The notes: generated by a model not told the origin, from the sequence alone. A DNA stretch of 64,000 nucleotides from Artemisia argyi (GCA_030686995.1 CM060691.1:90517055-90581054), one strand, 5' to 3'. Positions 34,431 through 47,409 are shown, numbered from the stretch's first letter. Made by a program: numbers and translations.

Positions 34431-34899
34431 CTAAAGCAACCATACAACATCTTCACTCCAAACCAAACACACTAAAAGCCTTTTTTTTCCCTTGCCTTTT
34501 CCATTTGTGGGCTTTTTCACTTCAAAAGACTTGATACCATGTTCCTGACAAAATTCCTTGTTTGCAAGTCCAAGAACCTTAAGCCTCTCCTTAAAAGCTT
34601 GCTTTGCATCAACAATGTTTGAACTTGTGCCAATTTTTGATCCATAAGCATGCAACTGCTCACTTCATGAAACAGAGCTTTCCTCTGCAACTTTTGGAAA
34701 ATAGTTGGCCCATCCTGATTCACATGAAGATAAATCACTGCTTGAAATGTTAATAATTTCTACATAAAAAAACAAAAAAAAAAATAATAAATTTCAAAAG
34801 AAATAATTTATGTTAATAATTTCGGCTTGAAATGGCCCATATTGATTCACATGAAGATGAATCACTATCTGGTTTCTTGTTCTTGTTGGAATTCATTTT
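34431..34899 (-). pseudogene. MULE1 small unidentified ORF, degraded
   Basis: On the minus strand a short frame starts MKKMNSNKNKKPDSDSSSCE at 34899. A related Ser-rich phrase (SSDLSSCESGWANYFPK) follows some 110 bp later, then an in-frame TGA. After that come about 75 residues with [19 protein letters not shown] and [12 protein letters not shown], ending at 34431. It looks like a two-exon gene with one nonsense mutation lying between the transposase 3' end and the GRF gene. I do not recognise the family, and no counterpart is visible in MULE2. From 34102 to 34430 and 34900 to 35440 I see only AT-rich sequence. Confidence 0.4.
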
Positions 34900-35440
34900 T
34901 TTCATGTGTATGTTTTGATACAAATGTGATGCAATGGTGATTTGGGGTAGTATGCAGGTATATAAAGACATTGAATCTCTTTATTCAAGGCCAAAAGGGT
35001 CAATGTGCAGTCCCTTCAAGGTAAATTGGTCCAAGTGCAGTCCCAATGTGCAGAATGGGTAGAAAAAAATAGTGAAATGAGATTCTCTTCCATATTTTCC
35101 ATGTGCAAACTGCTTTATTAATGCACTCTATGACTATGCATGCATTCTTTAAACAAGCATGTTTGTTTCTCTTTATTTTGTTCAGCTATGAAGCTATCAA
35201 ACATCTACAGCTATGGTTGGAAAAGAATAGTCCAATTTGTGGTAAAAACCAATTACTTGCTAACATTTCACACCTTCTAACACCCTATTGATCAGTCAAT
35301 CTAATTCAACCCATTGAAAGTCAACCACATTGTTTGCACTTGTACCAATTTAACCCATTTCAACCTTAACACAATAAATTGACAAAAAAACCATACATAT
35401 TTCATTGATAACTGGAAACATTACATTAGTACATTTCATT

Positions 35441-35843
35441 TCATTTCATCATCAAATACATAACAAAGAACAACCAACTTAATCCTAACATGATCTTGAA
35501 TCTTCTAGCTTTTGAAGCATTTTCCCTTGCTATTGCAGCAGTTTCTCTAACTGTTTCTTGAAGCTGATTCATGTTGTTTAATAATCCAGGAATAATCGTG
35601 ACGGATCTTGCACACATAGAAGGATCCACCCAGTCTTGAAACCCATCATTAGGTTCCTTACAACAAACAATTATAAATAATTAAATAAACAGTTAAACTT
35701 ACACATCCACTTTCAAATTCAACAAAGTGTTAACGACTTACAGGTTTTGGACAACAATAAAATCGTCTTCCAGGGTTGGCTGGTCTCCATGTAGTTCGAA
35801 TAACAGTTGGTAGCCCACATCTACAAATCATAGTGTGGGACAT
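35441..35843 (-). CDS. MULE1 GRF zinc-finger, coiled-coil, membrane-anchored protein (105 aa)
   Basis: Two exons: 35742-35843 (donor GTAAGT) and 35441-35656 (acceptor TTGTAAG), both phase 0. Residues 7-45 form a GRF-type zinc ribbon: CRCGLPTVIRTTW, NPGRRFYCC and GFQDWVD. The usual fourth cysteine before GF is aspartate here. Residues 50-80 are helical (NNMNQLQETVRETAAIA), and residues about 82-102 form a single hydrophobic segment (IMLGLSWLFFVMYLMM) before a final lysine. It resembles the uncharacterised GRF proteins of the At4g04775 type. It lies 134 bp inside the right terminal repeat, convergent to the transposase, as does the gene at 57938-58333 in MULE2. The function in transposition is unknown. 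Confidence 0.75.
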
Positions 35844-35977
35844 GCTTAGGGTTTTCTGATTTTGGTTAGGTTTGTTTTGAATTGGGGAACAATGTTGGAA
35901 TAAGGGTTATGATTTTGGGATTAGGGTTTCATTTTTATTTTTATTTTTATTTTTATTTGGGGAAGAATGAAAATGAT

Positions 35978-36207
35978 CCCACTTAAAAAGAGGCGTGGTT
36001 TATACCTGGGTTATGTAAAAAGACAAAAATACCCCTCACGTGACTAACACGTGGGGTACTTAACGGGCAAAATTTTGCATCGTTAGTCCAGAGGGATGTA
36101 TTTGTTCCAAAGTTACTAACGGAGGGATGACTTTTGAGTCAAAAAAAGAAAAAAGGATGTAAACCGGTCATTTTGCATACCCCAGGGATATATTTTGGAT
36201 TTTTCTC
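35978..36207 (-). repeat. MULE1 right terminal inverted repeat
   Basis: Inverse of 3432-3662, with two G-boxes CACGTG at 36037-36042 and 36048-36053. It probably acts as promoter for the GRF gene. The target duplication TATAATGTT follows at 36208-36216. Confidence 0.92.
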
Positions 36208-36401
36208 TATAATGTTGGTTTAGGCATATCAATTAGACATGCCACCAATTCTCTATTTTCAATACTTTTTCTTAAGTTATGTCTTGTTTTGTTGTTGTTG
36301 TGTATTGGAATGACACTTTTGAATACTATCTTATCGGAAAAGCAAAAGTATGAACAACAAAAGTCAACCAAGTAGCAAAGCAAAACCAAATATATAATGA
36401 G

Positions 36402-36454
<53 letters not shown>
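36402..36454. repeat. (TAA)n microsatellite
   Basis: About 17 TAA units in intergenic DNA just right of MULE1. Confidence 0.9.
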
Positions 36455-36457
<3 letters not shown>

Positions 36458-36514
36458 GGAACTAGTGTTAACCATTGATAATGTTTGTCTACATGAGCCC
36501 AAAATAGTTTCACG

Positions 36515-37488
36515 TAGGGTGTTCGGCTAGATTATATGATTGGCTTAAGAGCTTATTAGGTTACATGATTGAAATAAGCCAAAACTAGGTATTTGGCAAG
36601 CTTTTATCAGTGGGTTTATGAGCTTATATGAGTGGATTTATTAGCTTATATAAGGTGGTTTTGATAAGCCTCAAAATTATTATTTTTTACCGGTTGGCTT
36701 ATATTTTTTTATCTTTTAATGTCAACAAATTTATTAAGCATTAAAGAGCAAAAACAAAAGAATACGATACGATACAAAGGAATCTCCAAGATAGAGAGAC
36801 CAAAATGAACAGCAAAAAAGAAGAAAAAACAATCGTAACACCTATGATAAACTTAGAGCTCCAAAGTGAAGCTCTAACTAACAAACTATACCAAACTGAT
36901 TGAAAACAACTCTTAGGATCAAGCACTCAGTTTCACTAATAGGTTAATGCCATTGAGTACCATTTGGAGATCCACAATAAGGAACGTGTTTGGATTTAAA
37001 TTACGGAGTCTGATGAAATTATAACACTTCTTTACTCTACAGGAGCAGCATACAACGCGTTCCGCCACTTCCAAATTAACCAAAGAGCCATTGCGCAAAC
37101 ACCTTTGGATATTTTCAGCCAGACCATGAAAGAAGCACAAGTCGAGGGGTTAAACTTATATAACATGTTCTATTACAAATTACCAGTTTACCTTTAGTTA
37201 TAATAATCTAAGATTCATATTTTTTTTTTAACACATGTCTCTATTGGTCATTTACCATCATAACCTAAACAAAATAATTGAATTTATTAATTTATTAAAC
37301 ACAAACACTCATCATGAGCTTATGAGCTTATGAGCTTATGATATGTATGTCATATATTGCTTATATAAACTTATTATGATATACATTGATTATATAAACC
37401 TTTAAGTCTCAAAATACACCAGAAATTTGAGTTTTATGAAACATTAACTTTATAAGCCCACATATAAACTTAAACAAACACCCCCTAA
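36515..37488. mobile_element. Possible Harbinger-like non-autonomous element
   Basis: GGGTGTTCGGCTAGATTATATG at the left and, inverse, CATATAAACTTAAACAAACACCCCC at the right resemble each other. AGCTTAT words recur throughout, including AGCTTATG repeats near 37316-37340. No clear target duplication. No gene is visible here. Confidence 0.35.
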
Positions 37489-37705
37489 GAGTATCCATAG
37501 TGGGAGCATTTTGGTAAAGGTTTTCACTATTAGAAAAAGTCTTTAGAGGCTATTTCTGTATTGGAGCCAAAAGCTTTTTGGCTAATAGGTTGAGATATAC
37601 CAAGTTTTATGTATTGCTTTGTTGCTTATTTCTTTATATCATTCTAATTAAATCCGTATTTTCAATGGCTTTTTCCATTGAACCAAAAACTTTTCTAAAA
37701 GCTTT

Positions 37706-38040
37706 TAAGGGTATACTTGGTTAAGCTTATGAATTAAAGTTATTCTTATCTTATATAAGCGGTTTATGACTTACATGTGATGAGCTCATAAGCCTTTGCT
37801 AAGTGTTTGACTTAGCTTCTCATAATTAATAATGTAAAATGATAAAGAGAAAAAAAAAAAAATACATGAATATTAAAAGTGTGTAATATTAAATGAGAGT
37901 ATAAAAGGTTTATATATATATATATATATATAATCTTTATATAAACGTATTTCCCTCAAATAAGCCATAAAGTTTGAGCTTATCAAAATCCTCTAAAATA
38001 ATTTCGTAAGCCCAAACATATAAGCTAATCAAACACTTAA
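37706..38040. mobile_element. Tourist-like MITE with TAA duplication
   Basis: The ends GGGTATACTTGGTTAAGCTTAT and ATAAGCTAATCAAACACT are roughly inverse, and TAA flanks both sides (37706-37708 and 38038-38040), as for PIF/Harbinger MITEs. The body is about 329 bp and contains a (TA)n run. From 38041 to 38960 there is only AT-rich intergenic DNA. Confidence 0.55.
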
Positions 38041-38964
38041 TTTGACTTATTTTTTGTTATCTTACTATCTTATAATGATAAAAAATATTATCTTTCATTA
38101 AATGTTTTAATTTTAAGTAATAGTGTACAATTTAGTATGCACCATGTACAAATCATTAATGATATGTATCTTACTATCATTGATACATACTTAATATAAA
38201 TTCTTAAAACACTCATTTAATGATAAATACAAGTATTAAAATATAAAGTTCAAGTCATGCAAGTTGTTAATTAATAATTTTTTAAAACCCTTTTTTCAAT
38301 GAAAAATACAATTAAAAAAACATATTGTACAAACCAGGTAAGCTGCTAAACATAAAAAAACAAACAAAATAATACAAACTAAGCAAAGTTTCACCCAAAT
38401 TTTGCTATTACTTATAATCCTTAAACGAATAAACTAATCAGTAAAGTTATTGCAAAAAAAACATATAAATAAAATAAATTATTAGCCAAAAAAAATAAAT
38501 TACAATGTATGTCACATCGCGTAGGTACATGCTAGTATAACCTTGTATAAGCCCCTAAATAAGCTTAAACAATACCCTCTTAAAAAAAAGGAAATGATTC
38601 GCACACTTTTCAAATTTATTGAGACACTCCACTGTTGCAACAGACAGTTATACATTAAGTGTAAGATGCTTTAACTACTTGTATAATGAAGTGTCTCAAT
38701 AAGATTTGAGAGTGTGTCAATCAACTCCCAAAAAAAAAACCCTTTAACTAAAGAAGCCGCGGCATTCGTTGGATCCCTGAAGAAAGCATAAATTAAAAAG
38801 AAAAACACAAAGAAAAAATAGCCCGTTCAAAACACATAGTAACATGTTATGTTTTGGTTACGGACACAGAATCATACTAAAACTAAACCGGTAATCGGAA
38901 AACCATTGGCGGCCGATTATATTTCTATTCAAATAAATGATTTATCACATTCTTCTTCTTTTAC

Positions 38965-39027
38965 ACACACCCTTTTATATGGGTTTTATCACGCTTCCTA
39001 AACCTTGTAACAAACTACTAAATCACA
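38965..39027 (+). promoter_or_regulatory. TATA box and leader of kelch gene
   Basis: CTTTTATATGGG at about 38972-38983 lies some 50 bp before the ATG at 39028, a plausible TATA element with a short leader. Confidence 0.4.
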
Positions 39028-42000
39028 ATGGCAAGAAATAAACAACAAATCTCCACAAAACCAACAACATTATCATTATTATTCATCACTATAATTGTTG
39101 GTGTCATTTTAGTTTTCAAATATTTATGGGCTTCATCTTCTTCTACATCAGCTGTTTATACATCTCTTCATTATAATTGGGTTCGTGAAAATAATGATCT
39201 TGTGACCCTAAACCCTAGCTTATTTAACCACACTACTGATAAGGTGAGCCAAGATACCCATTTTTTATACATTGATTTTAATCTTTATTAGTTTCTGTAA
39301 ATGGGTTGTTATTGAATTTAGTGCTTAGCAAGTGTGTAAAATTTTGGCCATTTATTTTGACTTTTGAGGTCAATGTTGGTTTTTTAAGTTGGAAATTAAA
39401 AAGCTAGTGTTTGATATTGATTAGTTGTCAGAAGTTTAAATTAAGTGTTCTTTTATGTAGACAACTAGAGATTACCTACATTGGCATAGTTTTGAGAATT
39501 AGACTTATTGAAGTTGACCCATAAAGTCAAAATTTGTATTATTGAATTTGGACCTGCATTGTTAGTTAAAAGATTGATTATGCTGTTGATGTGAGCGTCG
39601 TAGTGTATTAAAGTATGAATCTTTTACTTGTATTTTGAATTATTTGTTGTTATATTGTAGATTGCAGAGTTTAAAGATAAAAAGGATAAAATTCCTGAGA
39701 GGTTACTATCAGGAACTTTTGCTGATTTGCCTGCGCCAGAAACCGAATGGGAAGAGATGGCGCCTGCACCTGTGCCACGTTTAGATGGTGCTTCAATACA
39801 GATTAATGAACTCTTTTATGTGTTCTCTGGATATAGAACGCTTGACAAAGTAAGGATCGATCTTTTACATCATGTCAAATATATTTCTTCATTATTTTAT
39901 ATAAATACATTGTGAATAAATGGTTGTATGACTTAATCCTTGTGAATTGATGTTTTTCTGTGTTGCCATTTATGTATCTAGTTAAAGATTTCATACAAAA
40001 TAAAATTACACCCTGTAAATCACATTTACGAAATCATCCTAAGTTAATCCAAAGAAGCAGCGCTAAATCAACTGAAGGATACATATGTGTTTAGGGATAT
40101 AATTTTGAATAGCAGTGATAAGATGTGAATATCGGTTTTCCTAATCCTTGTGAAGCCTGCTGATAATTGCATAGTTGATGATTTCATTGGATAAACGTGT
40201 GTATAGATGTGCGTTTAAGTGTACACAATCCGCAATATTCATTTCTTAGTGTTTGGTATAAGGGATTATGTATGAGGTAAAAAGCTGTTAATAAGATAAA
40301 TGATTGTTGGGTAAATGCAAACTTACCTACATATTAACTAGCTTTGCTTAATCAATTACTGATATTACTCCCAGTCTGCTATTCCAAACACCCTCTTATT
40401 TGTATAAAGCTAATAACAATTACTATATTTTTGTTACAGGTGCATTCCCATGTTGATGTGTACAATTTCACAAGCAACGAATGGGGCCAAAGCTTTGCTA
40501 CACCAAAACAAATGGCTAACTCTCATTTAGGAATGGCAACGGATGGGAGATATATATATGTTGTATCAGGGCAACAGGGTCCTCAATGTCGAACTCCTCC
40601 TGTAGCTGAAACTTTTGTGCTTGACACCCAAACAAGAACCTGGGACTCGTTTCCTCCTTTACCAGAACCTAGGTATGCTCGTTAATCATCACAAGTCATG
40701 AACTTAGATTGCTGTATACCGAAACAGTCAATTTTCACCCGATTACCTCTGACTGGGTTGATTTTGGTCGGGTTTCATCCCAAATGGGTTAAAGTGGACC
40801 AGGTCAACAATATACAATAAGTGAATAGGTTGAAAGTCATGCGCAAGTCTATACTAATGCATACAATTGTTTTATTCAAAAGATTTAGATTAATACGGTT
40901 ATCATAATCAATGCAATACGTTATTATAAAAAAACGGATATAACATGTCTACATGGTCAACCCAATTGGACTCTGCCTGTTTTAAAATGAACCTGTTGTG
41001 GCCCGTTTACCCAACCCCGCCGTTCCATCTTACCCGCATCTATTGTATATGCTGCTCTGATTTCATCAAGTTGACTTGTCTTAGGAATTGACCATGCTAA
41101 TGAATGCTAGATAAATTTGACTTTCAGGTATGCTCCGGCAACTCAAGTTTGGAGGGGCAGACTTCATGTGATGGGGGGTGGCAAGGAGAATCGTCATACA
41201 CCTAGTACAGATCATTGGAGCATTGCAGTTAAAAATGGCAAAGCATTAGAGAAAACATGGAGGAAGGAAGTCCCAATCCCACGTGGGGGTCCACACAGGT
41301 AAAGTGACTTAGCTAATCATATGCCCTTACGAAATTAACTGTGTTTAGTTCATAGAAAATGTATTTATAAAACCTTTTGATTTGGTGTTTTGACAGAGCT
41401 TGTGTTCCTGCTGGTGATCGGCTCTATGTTATTGGTGGTCAAGAGGGCGACTTTATGCCCAAACCAGGTTCTCCCATCTTCAAGTGTTCACGCAGGCATG
41501 AGGTAATTTGATTTTTTAAACCTAAACAATTTGAGTAATGACAACTCAGGTGTATGTTCTGCTAAGATAAAATTTTCCATGTCAAAAGAAATGGATTTAG
41601 GATTTTGAGGTCAGCTAATCAATTTTGCTTGATCTAAATAGATGCAAATATTTCTACTTATATAGCATGGACACTTCTGTAGATCTGGTATACGTCAAGT
41701 TAACATGTCTTGACTGGTTTTTCAACCTACCCAGTACCCATCATGGCACCTTTATGAATTGATATGATTCCAAGCCCAAAATAATATGCATGAGCTTCAA
41801 GAGTGAGCTTCTGTGCTTGAATTCATATCACAAGCACAGCATGGCATAAATGAACTGCTCTTGAAAAACTTTCAGGTAGTTTATGGTGATGTCTACATGC
41901 TGGATGATAGGATGGAGTGGCATACAATGCCTCCACTGCCAAAGCCCGATTCACATATAGAAGCGTCATGGGTCCTCCTTAACAATTCCATTGTGATCGC

Positions 42001-42324
42001 GGGAGGCACAACTGAGAAAAATCCTGTGACAAAACGAATGATATTGGTTGGAGAGTTGTTCCGATTTGATCTTGACTTGAAGGTATACTCACTACCCCAT
42101 CTTGTTTTTTTGCTACAAACATTTTGTAGATGTTGTAACACCAATACAAATCCACACAGAAATGGCATGTGATCGGAAAGCTTCCTTATCGTGTAAAAAC
42201 TACGCAAGCAGCATACTGGAATGGGTGGTTCTATATCACTTCAGGGCAGCGAGACAAGGGACCAGACAACCCACAACCAAAGAAAGTTGTAGCAGATTTA
42301 TGGCGAACCAAATTGAGCTTGTAA
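39028..42324 (+). CDS. Kelch-repeat protein with N-terminal membrane anchor (At3g27220-like)
   Basis: Seven exons give 428 residues: 39028-39243, 39661-39849, 40440-40672, 41128-41298, 41397-41502, 41876-42082 and 42160-42324, all GT..AG and in phase. The N-terminus is short and basic, followed by one hydrophobic segment (LLFITIIVGVILVFKYLWA, about residues 17-35), so a type II anchor with a lumenal or extracellular kelch domain is likely. Kelch blades are seen in INELFYVFSGY, GRYIYVVSGQQGPQC, GRLHVMGGGKENR, GDRLYVIGGQEGDF, NNSIVIAGGTTEKNP and NGWFYITSGQRDKGP, six in all. The length matches Arabidopsis At3g27220 as I recall it (about 426 aa). The biochemical role is not known; galactose-oxidase-like fold, no catalytic residues assigned. 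Confidence 0.9.
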
Positions 42325-42860
42325 AATGAATGTTCTCAACTCTTAAAAGTTCTAACCTGTTTTTGCATATTTAGTTTTTCCACTAGATAGCATTAAATTA
42401 AGAATTAGAGGTCTCTCATTAGATAGCAGATTTCGTTCCCATTTTGATAGTTGATACATTTGGTGTAGCGTGTACATTAGTATAGTCTCTGACTTGCTTT
42501 AAACAATACAATGAAAAATGAAGAATTAGATTCACTGTTTATCAGCCATTTTGTTTCAAAAACTGTACAAGACTTAAATTTCTAGTTTATACAACAATCA
42601 AATAGCAACATCTTGCAGTCGGTATCTAAACAACAGTATGACCAAGATATTGAAGTTTCTCCATGCTCTGAAGATCAGGAGTAACACAAGAAAAAGGAAA
42701 AACAAGGTCACATAATGGCATAATGCAACAACATACAAACGGCAAGTAACAACTTGTGCCACCTGCATATTTGTCTGGCCAACTGGCGCTGCAAGGGCAT
42801 CAAAACTCTACATAGTTCGCAAAATATATGATCGTGTAGTATCAACACCTGGATCTAGTT
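42325..42860. other. Convergent intergenic space (3' UTRs)
   Basis: 536 bp between the stop codons of two convergent genes. It holds both 3' UTRs and probably polyadenylation signals; no other gene seen. Confidence 0.6.
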
Positions 42861-45800
42861 TCATCTTAGAAGGGGCGCATAAGGAGCTGGGCATGGAGCT
42901 AAGGAGAGATCTGGTAGTTGACTTATCAGATCTTTGGTTGCCTCTAAACATCTGCTTAGTATCCTCTTCTCACATCTGATGAGCTGTGTGGCAACGCGTT
43001 TCTTGGGATCAACATCACATTCTGCCAACTGAATTTCCCAAAAAGAAAATTAGTTAATGCTACTACGGACAGGTAGGGTACTGGGTACAGTCATCTAAGG
43101 TGGTGTTTGCCATTGCGTTATGGAGTGGATTTTTAGATTATCACGTTTTAGAAACATAATAATCTTGTGGAGTAAGCTGCCACTCTATTAAAACATGAAA
43201 GAAACAGGAAAGCTTACCAAGGCTTCATCTTCACTTAGAGTAGTGGGGTAAGCTGCCAATCTTTCTTTGAAATAAGAAGCTAGTTGGTTTAAAACTGCAT
43301 GTTCCATACAAGGGCTTACCTGTAATATATAACATGAAAATGATGAGGATGTTGAACTTGTAACCTGACATAGGTGATGATAGTTTGGACTTACGGGACA
43401 TACTGGACCCTGTGAAGATATTACAGACTCCATCTCTAGAGGATCTGAAACATAACCTAATCTCATATATGGAAGCATATCTAGAACAGCTTCTCTTTCC
43501 TTCCCCACTTTAACCTAGAGGAAGATAAAATGTAGTCAATATCTGAGAGCCAAACGTAACACAATACTAGTCATAAAATGAAACAAGAGTGTGACTTCTA
43601 CCTGGAAAGTTTGTATGGTCAATTTTCCATTTCGTTGCGCAACTAATCTCTTCTCTTGATATTGAGGATCCTCTGTACTCAATGCTGCCTGGAAGCAAGA
43701 AAAGTCAGAGAAAGTACAAGCAGAAGCAAAGATTCTTGAGATAGTAGAAATTGTTGAGCATATAGGAAGTTAATATATACCTCAACCACCAAGCGGTCAA
43801 AAGAGTTATCGTCATCGACAAAACCATAATTGATTAGTAATTTCGAATTAGGTTGGGGCCCACACCTAAAAAGCATTTGTATATTAAAGACAGCAACGTG
43901 CATTAACATTCTATATACATGAGGATGCTAAGCAAAGCTAGTCATGTCAGCAGGATAGCTATTATATATATATGCTTTGTGCCTAAACATTATCTAACTA
44001 TCTCACTGCATAAATGCAAATGCCCATCTTTAATGTTTTTGCATAGCATATTGATCCATAGTAGATAAACAAAAAACCATAAAACATCCTGAATTTACAC
44101 CATGTGGGGTAGTTCAAAAGACAGCAGATATCATACCATACTACGATAGATTGTCCAGCTATGTATGGGCGATCAACAACCAATTGGACAGCTCCATCTA
44201 CAGCAGTTAACATCGCCCTGCAGTTGCTTCTATAGGTCAACAGAGGAGGTCCAAGAGGAACCAAGGCAAACCTTCGTGCCAAACTCACATTCTGAAATTT
44301 GAGTATTCCATAAATTATTAGAGGTACAAAGATAGAGAAATTGAAAAGTATAGAAGGACAATCTATTGAAAACTCTCATGATCAGACTTCTTATTTTTAA
44401 ATAAAGATATGTTTACGTATATTTAAGTTTATGTATTCGAAAATGTAAATTGACTATTCTTGTCCTGATAAAGCAGCTTACCTCAGCAAGACAATACTTT
44501 TATATAGCTATCTTTTAAACCCATAAACTGGTCGCAGAAAGTTACATGTAATTGTTGGATGATTATCCGCATTAGATACTCGAATAGATAAACAGAACTG
44601 TCATTGTTCTTGAAAAGAGAAACCCAAAAGTTATCAAGATAGTAGTGCAAACCTGCAAGTGCACGACACAAGATTGAACTGCAACAAAGGCTTGTTTAAA
44701 TATCTCAAAGGAAAAGGCCTCTGTAGGGATATCAAATGGATATTGCTGCTCAAGGAAGAAAAGAGAGAATTTTTTTAAGTAATCAGCAATGTGACGAAGA
44801 TTATCCACTGTAAACTTGCAGTTCAGATACAACTCAAATCACTAACATAAAGACTGGAAAAACACCTGAAATAGAGATCCAGCCATAAACCAAACGGTGT
44901 CAAGCTCATTATACTCCTTTCTGATGCCTTCTGCTCTTTCAAGAACTTCAGCCTGATATATTAACATATCAATGTACATTACACTCGTGGAAGTATAAAT
45001 CAAAAACCTTTGTCCCCTTGTGGAGAAACATTCTTTTAGTGCTATAGATACACATGTGTTTGCTTATACCTTAATTGGGCTGCCAGACAGATATTCCAGT
45101 TCAGCTTCAGACCACAAGAGTGGTGATTCTACAGCTAGTTGTCCCCTACCACGCTGACGATCAAGCTCTTTTATATATGGGTACCAGACAGACTCTTTGC
45201 CTTGCTTTTTCTCATACATCAGATACAATGCAAGGCAAGCCAACTCCGACAACTTATTTGTGGTTAGCAATTCCGCTGCAATCATTATTAAGAAAAAGTC
45301 CTAGTCATTATCACCATCTATCAAACAAAAAGAGTTTGATTGCATAGACTAAAATATGTAGTAGCCATCACATCCTCATGACCTTCCAAGTGGCTTATGG
45401 CGGTCTTTAGTTGAAAAAAACTCCCTCTATTTCTCACAAAGTTATTCTAAAAAAACAGGAAAAAGTGTTCAAAAGCGTTTTTCTTCCAGAAAGTTTTTTC
45501 ACTAAATCTCCATTTCCTAGATTATTACATTTTCTAGATTTTCAGCTATTTTCCGGGGATAAAAAACCCCATCGTTCCTACAACATTACTAATGGAAAAG
45601 TAGGAGATATAACTAAACGGTCTCTTAAGAATTACATTTGAATTTCCATTTTTATTGACTGAATCATTATACCAACTACGAACATCTTTGAAACTTCAAT
45701 CATCCTATCTACTCATTCAAGTGCCTAAATCAATAATACCAATCATACACACATCTAACAAACAAGTACTTGATAGTAAAACCAAAGAGCATCTTACCGA

Positions 45801-46913
45801 TAGTCTCGTTCCCCAAAACTCTCTCAAGTGTAACAATCAACGAATTCGGAACAGAAAACGCAATATCACCTGCCTGCATTTCAGAAAAAATAATAATATT
45901 ACATAAGTTCAAGTGTCGCCCAATAGTGATCAAGTTTCATCAATGTTCCAATTAAGTGAGTCGTACTGTTTATTAGGCGCATAAAGAGAGCTTAATACTG
46001 GGTGACCTACATATAACATTTATAAAACTTGCAAAGAACCCGTGAATTAGTTGGCCAAAGGTCCGAAACGATTATAAAATTTGGTTACTATTTACTAGTA
46101 GTAAATGGTTTTGTAAGTTTCACCTAAACTAGCATGTAAGTTATTTTTGTTTTATAAAAGCGTTTGGTAACATAGTTGTAGTTGTAATTATAAAGTATAA
46201 AATGATGTAAAGCTAAGGGTACCCCCAATAGTCTCGGTTGCCTAAAGGTTGCCTTCTTGTGGGGGTGAGGGTCGAGGTCAAAGCTATAAGGGTCGAGGAG
46301 CCAACCAATTGGGACAATCAGTCACCAAAGCACATTTGTGTTGTGGTGTGTTTTAATTAATTAAAAGGTTATTTTTGCGGGGTATGTTTTTTGTAGTGTT
46401 GGTTGACTTACTCTGCCTAAAAAGTTCAGTTGTAGGTAGCAGGAGAGAGAAAGCTGATGTGGGTTGTTATCGGGGTAGCCTAAACGCTTAATAGGGGACA
46501 AAATCCAAAAAGGCAAAAACTAAATGTTGGTTGTCAAACAAGCATTATATTATAAACACTAAATGCTCAAAATGTATTAATTAATAAACCTTTAAATCCT
46601 CGCTAGCAGCGACAACATGAATAGGCGGACGACCACGCGAATCGTACGCAATCCTATCTTTCAACACAACTTTACAAGGAGGCAAACCGTTTTTATGCAT
46701 CCATGATTTCAAATCCTCTTCTTCTTCCAAACACTCCTTATCTTTCTTACTGGAAACTGTCAACGAGCTGGAAGCCGAGCACGTGTTCCGATTGGCGCCG
46801 TAGCGTAACGAGCGACGAGCATTTGAAATTGAAGGCTTGGAGAGAACTGAAAGAGGGCGGTGATTGAGATTGAAAATGAATTTGGTCGTTTGTTGAAGAT
46901 AGGTTACGTCCAT
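42861..46913 (-). CDS. SET-domain protein, Rubisco methyltransferase family, chloroplastic
   Basis: Eleven exons give 500 residues: 46590-46913, 45798-45873, 45070-45275, 44866-44952, 44653-44745, 44137-44291, 43781-43865, 43602-43688, 43395-43514, 43218-43319 and 42861-43028. All junctions are GT..AG and in phase. The N-terminal 60 residues are rich in Ser, Arg and Asn, as in a plastid transit peptide. The SET domain spans from AGDIAFSVPNSLIVTLERV (residue 109 on) to LLINYGFVDDDN (about 330), the usual SET C-terminal motif for S-adenosylmethionine binding. A Rubisco-LSMT substrate-binding domain follows (LGYVSDPLEM, ending PCPAPYAPLLR). It is closest to the plant family that includes At3g07670. 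Expected activity is lysine methylation of a plastid protein; the substrate is unproven. Confidence 0.9.
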
Positions 46914-47189
46914 TATAATGAAATTAAATTAAATTATATTAGGGTTTGTTTATTTATTTTGGGGGGATATTATGGATCAAGTGATGTGATTGGGGGGATA
47001 TTTTGGTTGTTGTTCAGTTGTGTGTGTGATGAGGGGGGATAAGGAGAAGCTGCTTCTCTATGCTTCTACTTTGGTTGCGGTATCCGATTGGATTGGAGGG
47101 AAGTGTAATGTAATGTCACTATTTTTATTTTTATACACACATTTTCTGCTTTGTATTTATTTGTCAACAATTCGATTCGATTAGAGGTA

Positions 47190-47404
47190 GCAATTTGTTT
47201 CCGAATTTAAAAAAATAAGCTAATTTTGACTACTTTGCAAAAAATTTAGGCATATTTAGTTTTTTTTTTTTTAATGGGCACATATAGCCCATTGAAATCT
47301 TAAATGGGCATTAATGGGCACATATTTTTTCACAATCGTAAAACATTACGATCGCTTTTAAAGATATATATGATATATTTAAGTTTTTAAATCCAAATAA
47401 GGAG
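47190..47404. other. AT-rich intergenic DNA upstream of the SET gene
   Basis: Contains a short tandem phrase AATGGGCACATA (near 47274 and 47311). The region 46914-47189 is the presumed promoter of the SET gene. I see no other feature. Confidence 0.4.
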
Positions 47405-47409
47405 TCGAG

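Larger units (their letters stand above)
3423..36216. mobile_element. MULE1: Mutator-like element with nested copia, inversion and assembly duplication
   Basis: The terminal inverted repeats begin GAGAAAAGTCC on the left (3432) and GAGAAAAATCC on the right (read inward from 36207). They are flanked by a perfect 9-bp duplication TATAATGTT at 3423-3431 and 36208-36216, the diagnostic length for Mutator elements. Inside are the parts of a transposase, a GRF zinc-finger gene, and an 11.7-kb copia element. The span includes the N gap and a false second copy of its left part. The true element should equal 19222-36207 (16,986 bp), or about 5,277 bp without the retroelement. The transposase is split, inverted, partly deleted and carries stop codons, so this copy cannot move by itself. 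Confidence 0.9.
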
